From an uncultured Prevotellaceae bacterium (GTDB lineage Bacteria; Bacteroidota; Bacteroidia; Bacteroidales; Bacteroidaceae), in NCBI GenBank assembly GCA_902800185.1, contig CADCDK010000006.1, positions 52,861-116,860 of the forward strand: DNA of 64,000 nucleotides, in the 5' to 3' direction. Each line of letters begins with the position of its first letter. Position 1 is the stretch's first letter. This document shows positions 46,472 to 56,535 of this stretch, in pieces. The notes under the pieces were generated by a model, which did not search any database, had not been told where the DNA came from, and saw only the letters and a list, made by a program, of their open reading frames with translations. The translations under genes were made by a program, and so were the position numbers.

Positions 46472-48736
46472 CTACAAGGGATCGATGTCGTAATATATCT
46501 GTACTGAGGCATAGCGTTTCTCCTCCATCAGCCTCTGCTCCGCCAACCGCAGGCATTCGCGCACTTTCTTCTGGTTGATGCCGTTCTCCAACTTCAAAAC
46601 CATCTTGCGAATGTGTAGCGTCTTTACTTTTGCCACTGCTGGCTTGTCGGGTCCCAACACACGGTTACCAAACCACTGCCGGAGAAGCCCGCCCATATAA
46701 ATCGCTGCTGAGTTGGCAACATCTTCATACCTGTGGCGGATGAAAACATACACCAAATGGCAGAAAGGAGGATAGTTGAACAGCCGCCGCTCTTCCAACA
46801 ATTCTTCATAGAAAGAAGCAAAGTCGTGATTCACCACCTGCTGAATGACTGGCAAGTCCTTGTTTCGTGTCTGCAACAACACCAACCCTCGTTTTCCCTT
46901 GCGACCTGCTCTGCCTGCCACCTGCGACATCATCGTAAATGCCTGTTCATGGGCACGGAAGTCGGGATAGTTCAGCATGCTGTCGGCATCGAGGATACCC
47001 ACCACCGCCACACGGTCGAAGTCAAGTCCCTTGGAGACCATCTGCGTACCAATGAGCACATTGGTTCGGCCGGTAGCGAAGTCACCTATCAGTCTTTCAT
47101 AGGCATTGCGGGTGCGTGTTGTGTCGAGATCCATGCGTGCTACACGTGCCTCGGGAAAGACATCACGGATGTAGTCCTCTATCTTCTCCGTACCATATCC
47201 CCTGCCTTTGAGTTCCGTACTGCCACAACAGGGACATTCCGTTGGCACGGTGTAGGTATAGCCACAATAGTGGCAGGTCAACTGGTTCAGATTCTTGTGC
47301 AACGTCAGACTCACATCGCAGTTCTGACAATGGGGCACCCACCCGCATACCTTACACTCCACCATCGGGGCAAAACCCCGTCGGTTCTGAAAAAGGATGG
47401 CCTGCTTCCCCTCCGCCAATGCCTCACGCACCGCACCGAGCAAACGTGGCGAGAAAGGACCTGTCATCATCTTCCTTCGGCGCAGGTCTTTCACATCCAC
47501 AACCTCTATCTCGGGGAGTTCAATATCCTGATAGCGGGTCTTTAACTCCACCAATCCGTATTTCCCCTGCCTTGCGTTGAAGTAGCTTTCCATCGACGGT
47601 GTCGCTGTTCCCAACAAAACCCGCACAGTTCCCGGGGCTCCCTGGGCTCCTAACATCACCGCTGCACTTCTTGCATGATAGCGCGGCATGGGGTCCTGCT
47701 GCTTGAAGGATGTTTCGTGCTCCTCATCGACGATGATCAGCCCCAACCGTTGGAAAGGCAGGAACACTGCCGAGCGCGCGCCGAGTATCACGTCGTATGG
47801 ATTTTTCGAGAGTTGCTTCTGCCAAATCTCCACTCGCTCAGCATCGCTATACTTCGAGTGATAAATGCCCAGCCGGTTACCGAAGACCGAGCGCAAGCGT
47901 TCCATCATCTGCACCGTCAGCGCAATCTCTGGCAGAAGATAGAGCACTTGCTGACCATCATCCAATGCTTTCTGTATGAGGTGGATATAAATCTCGGTCT
48001 TGCCGCTGGAGGTCACGCCGTGCAACAACACCACGTTCTTCCTCATCATCTGGAGAAGAATCTGGTTATAGGCATCCTGCTGTGCGGCATTCAACTGCTT
48101 GATACGCTCAGGGTGCGGTTCGCCTCCATGGTTCAACCTTCCCACCTCACGCTCATACGTCTGCAGGATGCCACGCTCGATGAGCTGTTTCAATATCGTC
48201 GCTGAACAGCGACTCTCATTCATCAGCTCCTCTCGGGTGATCTCGCATTCCTCTCCGCCTTCCTCATCCCCTGCTCCACAAAGAAACAGGAAGTCCTCCA
48301 ACACCTTCCGCTGCTTCGTAGCCCTTCGCAACATATCGAGGGCGATGTGCTGCGCCTGTTCCGTACGATAGGCGGGAGCCAGCTCAATGTAAGTCTCCGT
48401 CTTCGCCCGGTAGCCTTCCTCGGCCTTCAGTCCAGAGGGCAGTGCCGCCTTGTAGATTTCCCCAAGAGGCGACATGTAATAGTCCGACATCCACTGCCAG
48501 AGCTTGTACTGGGCAGGTAGGAGGATGGGCTTGGTGTCAAGCACAGAGAGCACGTCCTTCACTTCGAAGTCGGGTTTCTCATTGTGCTTCCGTACCACCA
48601 ACCCCGTATATGTCTTGCTTCTGCCTAACGGCACCAGCACGCGCATGCCAAAGTCCACCCGCTCCGCAAGCACTCCGCTTACACCATAGGTGAACACGCC
48701 CTCTAAAGGCAATGGCAATACGACCTCGACATACAT
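46472..48736 (-). CDS. priA: Primosomal protein N' (PriA helicase)
   Basis: A 754-residue superfamily 2 helicase. The N-terminal DNA-binding domain is followed by Walker A GVTSSGKT at residues 240-247, a DEEH box (IIVDEEHETSFKQQD) and two zinc sites (CKVCGWVPHCQNCDVSL, CHYCGYTYTVPTECPCCGS) that include the paired Cys. It restarts collapsed replication forks. Its start is 2 bases from the sialate lyase stop, so the genes are tightly packed. Confidence 0.97.
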   Translation of the reverse strand: MYVEVVLPLPLEGVFTYGVSGVLAERVDFGMRVLVPLGRSKTYTGLVVRKHNEKPDFEVKDVLSVLDTKPILLPAQYKLWQWMSDYYMSPLGEIYKAALPSGLKAEEGYRAKTETYIELAPAYRTEQAQHIALDMLRRATKQRKVLEDFLFLCGAGDEEGGEECEITREELMNESRCSATILKQLIERGILQTYEREVGRLNHGGEPHPERIKQLNAAQQDAYNQILLQMMRKNVVLLHGVTSSGKTEIYIHLIQKALDDGQQVLYLLPEIALTVQMMERLRSVFGNRLGIYHSKYSDAERVEIWQKQLSKNPYDVILGARSAVFLPFQRLGLIIVDEEHETSFKQQDPMPRYHARSAAVMLGAQGAPGTVRVLLGTATPSMESYFNARQGKYGLVELKTRYQDIELPEIEVVDVKDLRRRKMMTGPFSPRLLGAVREALAEGKQAILFQNRRGFAPMVECKVCGWVPHCQNCDVSLTLHKNLNQLTCHYCGYTYTVPTECPCCGSTELKGRGYGTEKIEDYIRDVFPEARVARMDLDTTRTRNAYERLIGDFATGRTNVLIGTQMVSKGLDFDRVAVVGILDADSMLNYPDFRAHEQAFTMMSQVAGRAGRKGKRGLVLLQTRNKDLPVIQQVVNHDFASFYEELLEERRLFNYPPFCHLVYVFIRHRYEDVANSAAIYMGGLLRQWFGNRVLGPDKPAVAKVKTLHIRKMVLKLENGINQKKVRECLRLAEQRLMEEKRYASVQIYYDIDPL

Positions 48737-48738
48737 GA

Positions 48739-49653
48739 TTACTTATTGCACCGCTCGAAGAAGCCGATAGCTTCCAGCTCGCGCTTCATACTCTGTTCCT
48801 CTTCGTCAGTCATGTTGCGGAAAGGTACGCGGTTCGGGCCGAGGTCGAAGCCGATAAGCTTCATGATACGCTTACCACCGACAATATTGCCACGATAGTT
48901 ACAAATGACATTGATCACTGCCTGCGAGAAGTTCTGCTTCTCACGTGCCGTCTCCAGGTCACCCTGCTTCCAGGCCTCAATGATGCCTACCAGTTCGCGT
49001 CCGTTATAGTTGGTCGTACCTCCGATACCACCCTGTGCACCACCCTGTGCCAGCGAAGGCAGAATCGTCTCGTCCTGACCATGCAGCATGTCGAACTTGC
49101 CGTCCTTGTAGAGGCGACATTGGTTGTACTCATACAGGCTCTCATACGTGTACTTAATGCCTGCGAAATTAGGAATACGTCCGTCAACAGCCTTCAACAG
49201 GTCGAGCATCGGTAGGAACGCGCCATTGAAAGCGGGGATGTGATAGTAGTAGAATGGTAGTTCCGGGGCACTGGCAGCAATCGCCTCGCAATATTTCACC
49301 AGTTCCTCAATGCGTCCGATCTTGGGGAAGGGAGGAGCCATCGAGCCGATACCCCATGCGCCAATCTCCTGTGCATGGCGAGCAAGTTCCTGACTCTCAC
49401 GCAGACAGCAACTGCCCACGTGTACAATCACCTTGAACCCTTGGGGAGCCACACTCACCCAACGCTCTGCCAAAGCCTTGCGCTCGGCGGTGCTCAGCAT
49501 ATAGCCCTCACCAGAAGAACCATTGATAAACACACCGCCCAGCCCATTACGCTGAAGCATGGCAGCATAGTCGGCAATGGGTTCCAAGTTCACATCGCCA
49601 TTCGCATACATCGGTGTAAACGGCGCATCAATCAGTCCAATAATCTTTTCCAT
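48739..49653 (-). CDS. nanA: N-acetylneuraminate lyase (DapA/NAL superfamily)
   Basis: A 304-residue class I aldolase of the dihydrodipicolinate synthase/N-acetylneuraminate lyase family. It has GSSGEG at residues 45-50, the FYYYHIP motif (Tyr at 135-137) and the Schiff-base Lys167 in AGIKYT. These fit sialate lyase better than DapA, but sequence cannot exclude another pyruvate aldolase. The start at 49653 (MEKIIGLIDAPFTPM) is chosen because upstream residues are not family-like. No other sialic-acid genes are nearby; the neighbours are recQ and priA. Confidence 0.75.
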   Translation of the reverse strand: MEKIIGLIDAPFTPMYANGDVNLEPIADYAAMLQRNGLGGVFINGSSGEGYMLSTAERKALAERWVSVAPQGFKVIVHVGSCCLRESQELARHAQEIGAWGIGSMAPPFPKIGRIEELVKYCEAIAASAPELPFYYYHIPAFNGAFLPMLDLLKAVDGRIPNFAGIKYTYESLYEYNQCRLYKDGKFDMLHGQDETILPSLAQGGAQGGIGGTTNYNGRELVGIIEAWKQGDLETAREKQNFSQAVINVICNYRGNIVGGKRIMKLIGFDLGPNRVPFRNMTDEEEQSMKRELEAIGFFERCNK

Positions 49654-49693
49654 TTTTTCAGATTGTTTAGTTGTAATATGATCGTTATAAAAT

Positions 49694-51874
49694 TTAGTTG
49701 GCCATTTCAGAGAGGAACTTGATTCGCACCAGTCGCAGTTCGTCTTCCGAATAGTCGGGGCCAAGTTCTTTCATCGCCACTTCAAGGTCGTCTGTCTCAC
49801 TCTCTCGGAAGTAGTCGTAGATGTCATCCACATGGTCATCATCCATCACCTCCTCCAGGAAGTAGTCGATATTCAGTTTCGTGCCACTATAGACAATGGC
49901 CTCAACCTCATTCAGCAACTCATCGAAATCTAATCCCTGCGCATTGGCAATGTCGTCGAGTGCCACCTGGCGGTCGATGCTCTGTATAATCTTCACCTTG
50001 AGCATGGATTTCTTGGCCACAGTGCGCACACGCAACTCCTCGGGACGCTCTATGCCATTCTCTTCGCAATGTTTCTTGATCAAGTCGCAGAAAGGCTGAC
50101 CGTAACGCTTGGCCTTTCCTGCTCCCACCCCTTGAATGTTCTGGAGCTCCTGAAGCGTTACTGGATACATGGTTGCCATCTGTTCCAGAGAAATATCCTG
50201 GAAGATGACATAGGTGGGCAAACCTGCCTTGCGTGCCACCTGTTTGCGAAGATCCTTCAACATGGCGTGGAGCGTGGGGTCGAGTGCCGTTCCCGTAGCA
50301 TCACCAGCCTCTTCATAGTCGTCTTCCTTGAATTCTGTATCTTCCACAATCATGAAAGTGGCAGGTGACTTGATGAAACGCTTACCCGCAGCCGTTACCT
50401 TTAACAGGCCATAGTTCTCTACGTCTTTCTTCAGGAAACCGGCAATAATCGCCTGTCTGATGACGGGATTCCAGATCTTGGGATCTTCGTCCTCTCCTGC
50501 ACCGAACTCTTCTAACTGATCATGTTTGTGAGAGGTAATATCGTCAGTAGCCCGTCCCTTGACAAAGTCGATGATGTAATTCTGACGGAAGTTCTCCTTG
50601 ACTGCCAACACTGCTTTCAGAACGACGAGCAATGCATTCTTAGCCTCTCGCTTCTCCTTGGGATGCAGACAGTTGTCGCAGTTACCGCAATTGTCCTTGT
50701 CATACGTTTCTCCGAAGTAGTGCAGCAGCATACGGCGGCGACAGACACTTGACTCGGCATAAGCGGCCGTCTCTTGCAAAAGCTGTCTGCCAATATCCTG
50801 TTCTGCCACGGGCTTGCCCTCCATGAACTTCTCCAGTTTCTGCAAGTCCTTATAGGCATAGAAAGCGATGCAAAGGCCTTCTCCCCCGTCTCTTCCAGCA
50901 CGACCGGTCTCCTGATAGTAGCCCTCCAAGCTCTTGGGAATATCGTAGTGGATGACGAATCGCACGTCAGGCTTGTCTATACCCATACCAAAGGCGATGG
51001 TTGCCACAATGATATCTATGCGTTCCATCAGGAAATCGTCCTGCGTCTGTGAACGGGTGACGGAATCGAGACCAGCATGATAGGCTGCGGCCTTGATATC
51101 GTTGGCCTGCAACACGGCGGCGAGCTCTTCCACCTTTTTGCGCGAAAGACAGTAGATGATGCCACTCTTACCTGCATGCTGCTTGATAAAGACAATGAGC
51201 TGGCGGTCTATTTCCTTGGTCTTCGGGCGTACTTCATAGTAGAGGTTCGGACGGTTGAATGAGCTCTTGAACTCCACGGCATCAAGGATACCGAGACTCT
51301 TCTTGATGTCAGTACGTACCTTATCGGTGGCTGTGGCAGTAAGGGCAATCACGGGTGCAGCACCTATTCTATTAATAGTAGGACGGATATTGCGATACTC
51401 CGGGCGGAAGTCATGCCCCCATTCAGAGATACAATGCGCCTCATCCACTGCATAGAATGAGATCTTCACCCCCTTCAGCATTTCCACGTTCTCATCCTTG
51501 TTGAGCGACTCAGGAGCCACATAAAGAAGCTTGGTCCGTCCAGAGCGGACATCATCGATGACCTGCTGGATGGCAGCCTTGTTGAGCGACGAGTTCAAGT
51601 AGTGGGCGACTCCTTCTTCCTCGCTCAGGCCGTTGATGACATCCACCTGATTCTTCATCAGGGCTATCAGCGGCGAAATGACGATTGCCGTACCATCCAT
51701 GATGAGCGATGGCAACTGATAGCAAAGGCTTTTGCCTCCACCTGTTGGCATCAGCACAAAGGCATCCTTGCCGTCGAGCAAGTTGCGGATAATGGCTTCC
51801 TGATCGCCTTTGAACTTATCAAAGCCGAAGTAGAGTTTCAGTTTCTCAGTAAGGTTCAGATTTTTCGTTGTCAT
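49694..51874 (-). CDS. recQ: ATP-dependent DNA helicase RecQ
   Basis: A 726-residue SF2 helicase. Walker A is MPTGGGKS at residues 42-49, the DEAH box is AVDEAHCISEWGHDFR, and motif VI is QETGRAGRDG. An RQC zinc region (CRRRMLLHYFGE, CGNCDNCL) and an HRDC domain (VIFQDISLEQMATMYP) follow, with an acidic C-terminal extension. It acts in recombination and fork repair. The start at 51874 (MTTKNLNLTEKLK) is preferred over 51898 because that frame would overlap clpX. Confidence 0.96.
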   Translation of the reverse strand: MTTKNLNLTEKLKLYFGFDKFKGDQEAIIRNLLDGKDAFVLMPTGGGKSLCYQLPSLIMDGTAIVISPLIALMKNQVDVINGLSEEEGVAHYLNSSLNKAAIQQVIDDVRSGRTKLLYVAPESLNKDENVEMLKGVKISFYAVDEAHCISEWGHDFRPEYRNIRPTINRIGAAPVIALTATATDKVRTDIKKSLGILDAVEFKSSFNRPNLYYEVRPKTKEIDRQLIVFIKQHAGKSGIIYCLSRKKVEELAAVLQANDIKAAAYHAGLDSVTRSQTQDDFLMERIDIIVATIAFGMGIDKPDVRFVIHYDIPKSLEGYYQETGRAGRDGGEGLCIAFYAYKDLQKLEKFMEGKPVAEQDIGRQLLQETAAYAESSVCRRRMLLHYFGETYDKDNCGNCDNCLHPKEKREAKNALLVVLKAVLAVKENFRQNYIIDFVKGRATDDITSHKHDQLEEFGAGEDEDPKIWNPVIRQAIIAGFLKKDVENYGLLKVTAAGKRFIKSPATFMIVEDTEFKEDDYEEAGDATGTALDPTLHAMLKDLRKQVARKAGLPTYVIFQDISLEQMATMYPVTLQELQNIQGVGAGKAKRYGQPFCDLIKKHCEENGIERPEELRVRTVAKKSMLKVKIIQSIDRQVALDDIANAQGLDFDELLNEVEAIVYSGTKLNIDYFLEEVMDDDHVDDIYDYFRESETDDLEVAMKELGPDYSEDELRLVRIKFLSEMAN

Positions 51875-51894
51875 AGGATTTGGGGTGTAATAAA

Positions 51895-53136
51895 TCAACT
51901 CTCAACTAAATGCGCTTTATCCAACTGTTTCTTTGTATAGTCGAGCGAGACCTTGAAAGTCTTCAGATTCTCCGAAGGAACTTCAAACATGGCATCCATC
52001 ATGACAGACTCAACGATGGAGCGCAGTCCACGGGCACCGAGCTTGTACTCTACCGCCTTGTCCACGATGTAGTCAAGGGCATCCTTGGCGAATGTAAGCT
52101 TGATACCGTCCATCTCAAACAGCTTGACATATTGTTTGATGATGGAGTTCTTCGGCTCCGTGAGTATGCGATGCAATGCCTCACGGTCGAGGGGATTCAG
52201 ATAAGTGAGCACAGGCAGACGACCGATAATCTCCGGAATGAGCCCGAAAGACTTGAGGTCTTGCGGCAGGATATACTTCATCAAGTCGCCTTTATCTACC
52301 TTGCGCACGTTCTGCACAGAGTTATAGCCTACCACGTGGGTGTTCAAGCGCATGGCAATCTTGCGCTCAATGCCATCGAAGGCACCTCCACAGATGAAGA
52401 GGATGTTACGTGTATCCACGTGTATATAGTCCTGATCAGGGTGCTTGCGTCCGCCCTTGGGAGGGACATTGACAACAGTACCCTCAAGCAGTTTGAGCAA
52501 CCCTTGTTGCACGCCTTCACCGCTGACATCGCGGGTGATGCTGGGGTTATCGCTCTTACGGGCAATCTTGTCAATCTCGTCAATGAAGACGATTCCGCGC
52601 TGGGCAGCCTCCACATTGTAGTCGGCCACCTGTAGGAGACGAGAAAGAATGCTCTCCACGTCTTCGCCCACATAGCCCGCCTCGGTAAACACCGTAGCAT
52701 CGACAATCGTGAAAGGAACATCCAGCATCTTGGCAATGGTTCGTGCCAATAGCGTCTTACCCGTTCCCGTGGAACCCACCATGATAATATTGCTCTTCTC
52801 AATCTCTACGCCATTGTCATCGTCAGGCTGCTGGAGCCGTTTGTAGTGATTATAGACAGCCACGGAGAGAAAGCGCTTGGCCTCATCCTGTCCAATGACA
52901 TATTCGTCAAGATGTGCCTTGATCTCCACAGGCTTGGGCACCTTCTTCACCTTGAACGACTTTTTGCCACGCGCAGTCCCTTTCTTGTCCTCTTCGGGAT
53001 CAAGTCCCTGCGAGCAGACGATATCGTACGCCTGACGCGCACAATCCTCGCATATATAGCCATTGATACCTGTGATGAGAAGCCTTACCTGACGCTCGTC
53101 CCTACCACAGAAGTTACATTCCTTCTTCACGTTCAC
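51895..53136 (-). CDS. clpX: ATP-dependent Clp protease ATP-binding subunit ClpX
   Basis: A 413-residue AAA+ unfoldase. The N-terminal zinc finger uses C7, C10, C29 and C32. Walker A is GSTGTGKT at residues 121-128 and Walker [10 protein letters not shown] at 182-190. It unfolds substrates for ClpP. The start is GTG at 53136 and overlaps the clpP stop by 4 bases (GTGA), so translation is coupled. Confidence 0.98.
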   Translation of the reverse strand: MNVKKECNFCGRDERQVRLLITGINGYICEDCARQAYDIVCSQGLDPEEDKKGTARGKKSFKVKKVPKPVEIKAHLDEYVIGQDEAKRFLSVAVYNHYKRLQQPDDDNGVEIEKSNIIMVGSTGTGKTLLARTIAKMLDVPFTIVDATVFTEAGYVGEDVESILSRLLQVADYNVEAAQRGIVFIDEIDKIARKSDNPSITRDVSGEGVQQGLLKLLEGTVVNVPPKGGRKHPDQDYIHVDTRNILFICGGAFDGIERKIAMRLNTHVVGYNSVQNVRKVDKGDLMKYILPQDLKSFGLIPEIIGRLPVLTYLNPLDREALHRILTEPKNSIIKQYVKLFEMDGIKLTFAKDALDYIVDKAVEYKLGARGLRSIVESVMMDAMFEVPSENLKTFKVSLDYTKKQLDKAHLVES

Positions 53137-53801
53137 TTTTTCTTCAATACATGATCAATCATTCCATACTCACGGGCTTCCTCGGCAGTCATCCAATAGT
53201 CGCGGTCACTGTCTGCCCACACCTTGTCGTAGTCGGTGTGTGAGTGTTCGGCGATGATGGTATAGAGTTCCTTCTTCAGTTTCTGGATTTCGCGTGCCGT
53301 AATCTCAATGTCACTGGCCTGTCCCTGTGCACCTCCGAGCGGTTGGTGAATCATCACACGGCTGTGAGGCAGCGCCGAGCGTTTCCCCTCCTTGCCGGAC
53401 ACGAGCAACACGGCTGCCATCGAGGCTGCCATACCCGTGCAGATCGTGGAGACATCGCTGGAGATGAACTGCATGGTATCGTAGATGCCCAGACCTGCAT
53501 AGACGCTTCCGCCGGGGGAGTTGATATAGACATTGATGTCCTTGCCCGGATCGCTGGCATCAAGATACAACAGCTGTGCCTGCAACACGTTGGCAGTATA
53601 GTCGTTGATCTCGGTACCGAGGAAGATGACACGATCCATCATCAGTCGGGAGAACACATCGAGTTGTGTCACATTGAGCTGGCGCTCCTCAAGGATATAC
53701 GGGTTCATATACTGTGCCTGAGTGCTCATCACATCGTCGAGCACCATGCCATTGATTCCCATGTGCTGGGTGGCATATTTTCTGAAATCGTTCATATTCA
53801 T
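53133..53801 (-). CDS. clpP: ATP-dependent Clp protease proteolytic subunit ClpP
   Basis: A 222-residue serine protease. The catalytic Ser127 is in [10 protein letters not shown] and His152 in [10 protein letters not shown], with the Asp in the following WADSDRDYW region. It forms the tetradecameric chamber with ClpX. The first 25-30 residues form the propeptide/N-terminal loop region. It has its own promoter at 53869-53898. Confidence 0.97.
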   Translation of the reverse strand: MNMNDFRKYATQHMGINGMVLDDVMSTQAQYMNPYILEERQLNVTQLDVFSRLMMDRVIFLGTEINDYTANVLQAQLLYLDASDPGKDINVYINSPGGSVYAGLGIYDTMQFISSDVSTICTGMAASMAAVLLVSGKEGKRSALPHSRVMIHQPLGGAQGQASDIEITAREIQKLKKELYTIIAEHSHTDYDKVWADSDRDYWMTAEEAREYGMIDHVLKKK

Positions 53802-53868
53802 TGGTGTTTATGCTTGTATTTGTCTCCGGAAGAGAGAGTTTTTCATGCTATCCCTCACTTTCCTAATA

Positions 53869-53898
53869 CAAAGATACGAAAAAAATGGGAACGCCAAA
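53869..53898 (-). promoter_or_regulatory. Promoter of clpP-clpX
   Basis: TTTG (53895-53898), an 18-base spacer and TATCTTTG (53869-53876) on the reverse strand match the consensus. Confidence 0.65.
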
Positions 53899-53948
53899 AG
53901 AATCACGCATATTTTTTTGTTCTTTTTGCATTCTTTCCTTCACATAAC

Positions 53949-53977
53949 AAAAAAAACGAGACACCGTAAGTGTCTCG
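53949..53977 (-). terminator. Terminator of tig
   Basis: CGAGACAC and GTGTCTCG form an eight-base-pair stem followed on the minus strand by eight Ts. It separates tig from clpP. Confidence 0.92.
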
Positions 53978-54006
53978 CTTCTTGATCTTTTCTTACAAGA
54001 TAATCT

Positions 54007-55362
54007 TTACTCTGCCATGAGCTTGTTGAACTCGTCAAGGCTGACGGTCTTCTCATTGAGCTTCACAACGGTCTTGAGTACAGCTGTGAGCTTGGCATCA
54101 ATGGCTCGGTCAACAAGTCCCTGCACGCTATCCTGCTTCTTCAGCATCTCCTGAGCGTAGTTCTCCAGATATTCGTCGGGCACGTTGGTCATGCCATACT
54201 GGGCAAACTGGGCACGGGCCTGCTCCTTGGCAGCCTGCTTCACCTCAGCATCCTCAATCTTAATCTGGTTGGCCTCCACAAGCTGTTCCTTCATAAGGTG
54301 CCATGTGAGTTCCTTGATGCTGCCCTCGTAGTTCTTCTCCACATAGTCGGCATCCTTGTCCTTGTTGTTCTGCATCATCACACGCTTCAGGATAGCATCG
54401 GGATAAGTGAGGTCGCCCACTTTCTTCTCCAGATAGGTACGCACATCACGCAGGAACTTGAAGTCGCTGTTCACCACGAGCTGTGCCTTCAGGTCGTCGC
54501 TGATGCGCTGACGGAACTCCTCCTCGCTCTTCACGGCATCCTTGCCGAAAGCCTGATCAAACAGTTCCTGATTGACCTCGGCCTTGGTGAAACGGCTGAT
54601 TTCCGTTATCTGGAAACTGAAGTCAGCAGTCAATGTCTCAGCCTGCTCACGAGTAATCTTCAGGAGAGAAGTCAGCTCGCCAAGATTCTCGGGATAGGCC
54701 TTCTTGGGGTTGAAGGTGATGATGTCGCCTAATTTGGCGCCGTCGAAGAGTTTCTTCTGGTCATCCACCTTGATATACTGAGGCATCATGATGGCTGCTT
54801 CAACGGTGATACCGCCCTCGAGTGTGTTACCCTCGGCATCGAGCTCGCGCAGGTCACCCTTCAGCATGTCATTACCCTCGAAGCTGTCCACCTTCTCATA
54901 GCGTCCGGCACGTGAAGCATACATGTCCACCTGCTGATCGATGAGCTTATCGTCAACGGTGATGGTGTAATAGTCTATCTTGTCCTTGGCGCTGAGTTCG
55001 GCCTTGAACTCGGGGGCCACAGCAATATCGAACTTGAAAGTATAGGGAGCCTGTCCCTCGATATCAACGGGCTCCTGCTGCTCAGAAGGGAGCGGCTCGC
55101 CAAGCATCTGAATCTTGTTCTCCTGGATATACTTGTAGAGTTCCTGTCCTACAACCTTGTTGATGGCGTCCATTTTCACCGACGGACCATACTGGCGCTT
55201 AATCATCGACATGGGAGCCATGCCCGGACGGAAACCGGGGATATTGGCGCGACGGCGATAATCTTTCAGTGTCTTCTCGACATCAGCCTGAAAATCGGCA
55301 TCTTCTACAACGATGGTCATCAGACCATTCACTTTCTCTTTTGCTTCAAATGAAATGTTCAT
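54007..55362 (-). CDS. tig: Trigger factor
   Basis: A 451-residue chaperone with an N-terminal ribosome-binding segment (RRRANIPGFRPGMAPMSMIKR near residues 35-55), a middle region and a long helical C-terminal domain (from about residue 260). It binds nascent chains at the ribosomal exit tunnel. The central PPIase domain is divergent, as in other Bacteroidetes trigger factors, so isomerase activity is uncertain. It is monocistronic between its own promoter and terminator. Confidence 0.95.
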   Translation of the reverse strand: MNISFEAKEKVNGLMTIVVEDADFQADVEKTLKDYRRRANIPGFRPGMAPMSMIKRQYGPSVKMDAINKVVGQELYKYIQENKIQMLGEPLPSEQQEPVDIEGQAPYTFKFDIAVAPEFKAELSAKDKIDYYTITVDDKLIDQQVDMYASRAGRYEKVDSFEGNDMLKGDLRELDAEGNTLEGGITVEAAIMMPQYIKVDDQKKLFDGAKLGDIITFNPKKAYPENLGELTSLLKITREQAETLTADFSFQITEISRFTKAEVNQELFDQAFGKDAVKSEEEFRQRISDDLKAQLVVNSDFKFLRDVRTYLEKKVGDLTYPDAILKRVMMQNNKDKDADYVEKNYEGSIKELTWHLMKEQLVEANQIKIEDAEVKQAAKEQARAQFAQYGMTNVPDEYLENYAQEMLKKQDSVQGLVDRAIDAKLTAVLKTVVKLNEKTVSLDEFNKLMAE

Positions 55363-55425
55363 CTTTTATATTCTCTGTTTACGGATTTACTGTTTACTTT
55401 TCCTTCCCCCTTTTCTTTCGGGCTG

Positions 55426-55433
55426 CAAAATTA
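55426..55433 (-). promoter_or_regulatory. -7 box for tig (TAATTTTG)
   Basis: TAATTTTGC lies about 64 bases upstream of the tig ATG. No clear -33 element. Confidence 0.45.
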
Positions 55434-55492
55434 CAAATTTTCCATGTAACCACCTAATTATATAAATGAATTTTGTGATTTATTCACGCAAG

Positions 55493-56401
55493 TCACAAGT
55501 TGGCCTCTCTACGACGCTTATCCTCATCAACCATCTGGAAGTCCTTCTTGCGCAGCACAAAGGAGTTGGAAAGGTACTTTTCGCGCACAATCTTGTTGGC
55601 TGCCAGCTCCTCGGGATTGCCGTGGAAAAGGATGCGCCCTTCGAAGAGCAGATAGGCACGGTCGGTGATGGAGAGTGTCTCCTGCACGTTATGGTCGGTG
55701 ATGAGGATGCCGATGTTGCGGTCTTTTAGTCGCCACACCACATGCTGAATGTCCTCCACGGCGATAGGGTCAACGCCAGCAAAGGGCTCGTCGAGCATGA
55801 TGAATTTCGGCTCGATGGCCAGACAACGGGCAATTTCGCAACGACGACGCTCACCACCCGACAGACGGTCACCTAAATTCTTGCGCACGTGGTTCAAGTG
55901 AAACTCCACGAGCAAACGTTCCAGATCCTCCAACTGCTTCTCGCGCGGCTTGCCCGTCATCTCGAGCACTGAAAGGATATTGTCCTCGACCGTCATCTTG
56001 CGGAACACCGATGCCTCCTGAGCCAGATAGCCAATACCCGCCTTGGCGTGTTTATATACGGGGAAGTCGGTCACCTCAATGTCGTGACCATCGTTCAAAT
56101 AGACGTGGCCAGCATTGGGAACGACAAGTCCCGTGGTCATATAGAACGAGGTGGTCTTTCCAGCACCATTGGGACCGAGCAAACCCACAATCTCACCCTG
56201 ACGCACATGGAACGACACACCGTTGGCAACGGTACGCTTGCCATAGATCTTGACAAGTCCCTCGGTGCGCATCACCAAGCAATCTGGCGAGCCTTGCAAC
56301 TCGGGCGACAGCTCACGGGGAGCCTCTGCCACCTGTTCACCCTGGTTCCCTGTCGTTTCTCCGTTCTTGAAACTTTTCTTGAAAAAGGCGGTAATTTTCA
56401 T
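55493..56401 (-). CDS. lptB: LPS export ABC transporter ATP-binding protein LptB
   Basis: A 302-residue ABC ATPase. Walker A is GPNGAGKT at residues 76-83, the signature is RLSGGERRRCEIAR, and Walker B is FIMLDEPFAGVDP. The AVEDIQHVVWRL and ITDHNVQETLSITDRAY segments mark LptB, the motor of LPS transport from the inner membrane. The start at 56401 is preferred because the -7 box lies 22 bases upstream. It carries a polar N-terminal extension of about 40 residues absent from typical LptB (about 240 residues). Confidence 0.92.
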   Translation of the reverse strand: MKITAFFKKSFKNGETTGNQGEQVAEAPRELSPELQGSPDCLVMRTEGLVKIYGKRTVANGVSFHVRQGEIVGLLGPNGAGKTTSFYMTTGLVVPNAGHVYLNDGHDIEVTDFPVYKHAKAGIGYLAQEASVFRKMTVEDNILSVLEMTGKPREKQLEDLERLLVEFHLNHVRKNLGDRLSGGERRRCEIARCLAIEPKFIMLDEPFAGVDPIAVEDIQHVVWRLKDRNIGILITDHNVQETLSITDRAYLLFEGRILFHGNPEELAANKIVREKYLSNSFVLRKKDFQMVDEDKRRREANL

Positions 56402-56422
56402 ATCTGTCTTCGTATTTGTCCG

Positions 56423-56430
56423 CAAAATTA
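56423..56430 (-). promoter_or_regulatory. -7 box for lptB (TAATTTTG)
   Basis: TAATTTTGC on the reverse strand gives a predicted leader of about 15 bases. Confidence 0.5.
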
Positions 56431-56504
56431 CGAAAAAAGACCCGAATATCATCTTTTATTTCATAAACAATGCCATTAATTGCAGTTTTTTAGCGGATTT
56501 TGGT

Positions 56505-56512
56505 TACTTTTG
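56505..56512 (+). promoter_or_regulatory. -7 box for mlaE-mlaF (TACTTTTG)
   Basis: TACTTTTGC lies 24 bases before the mlaE ATG and is divergent from the lptB promoter. Confidence 0.5.
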
Positions 56513-56535
56513 CATCATCAAAAGACAGAATATCC

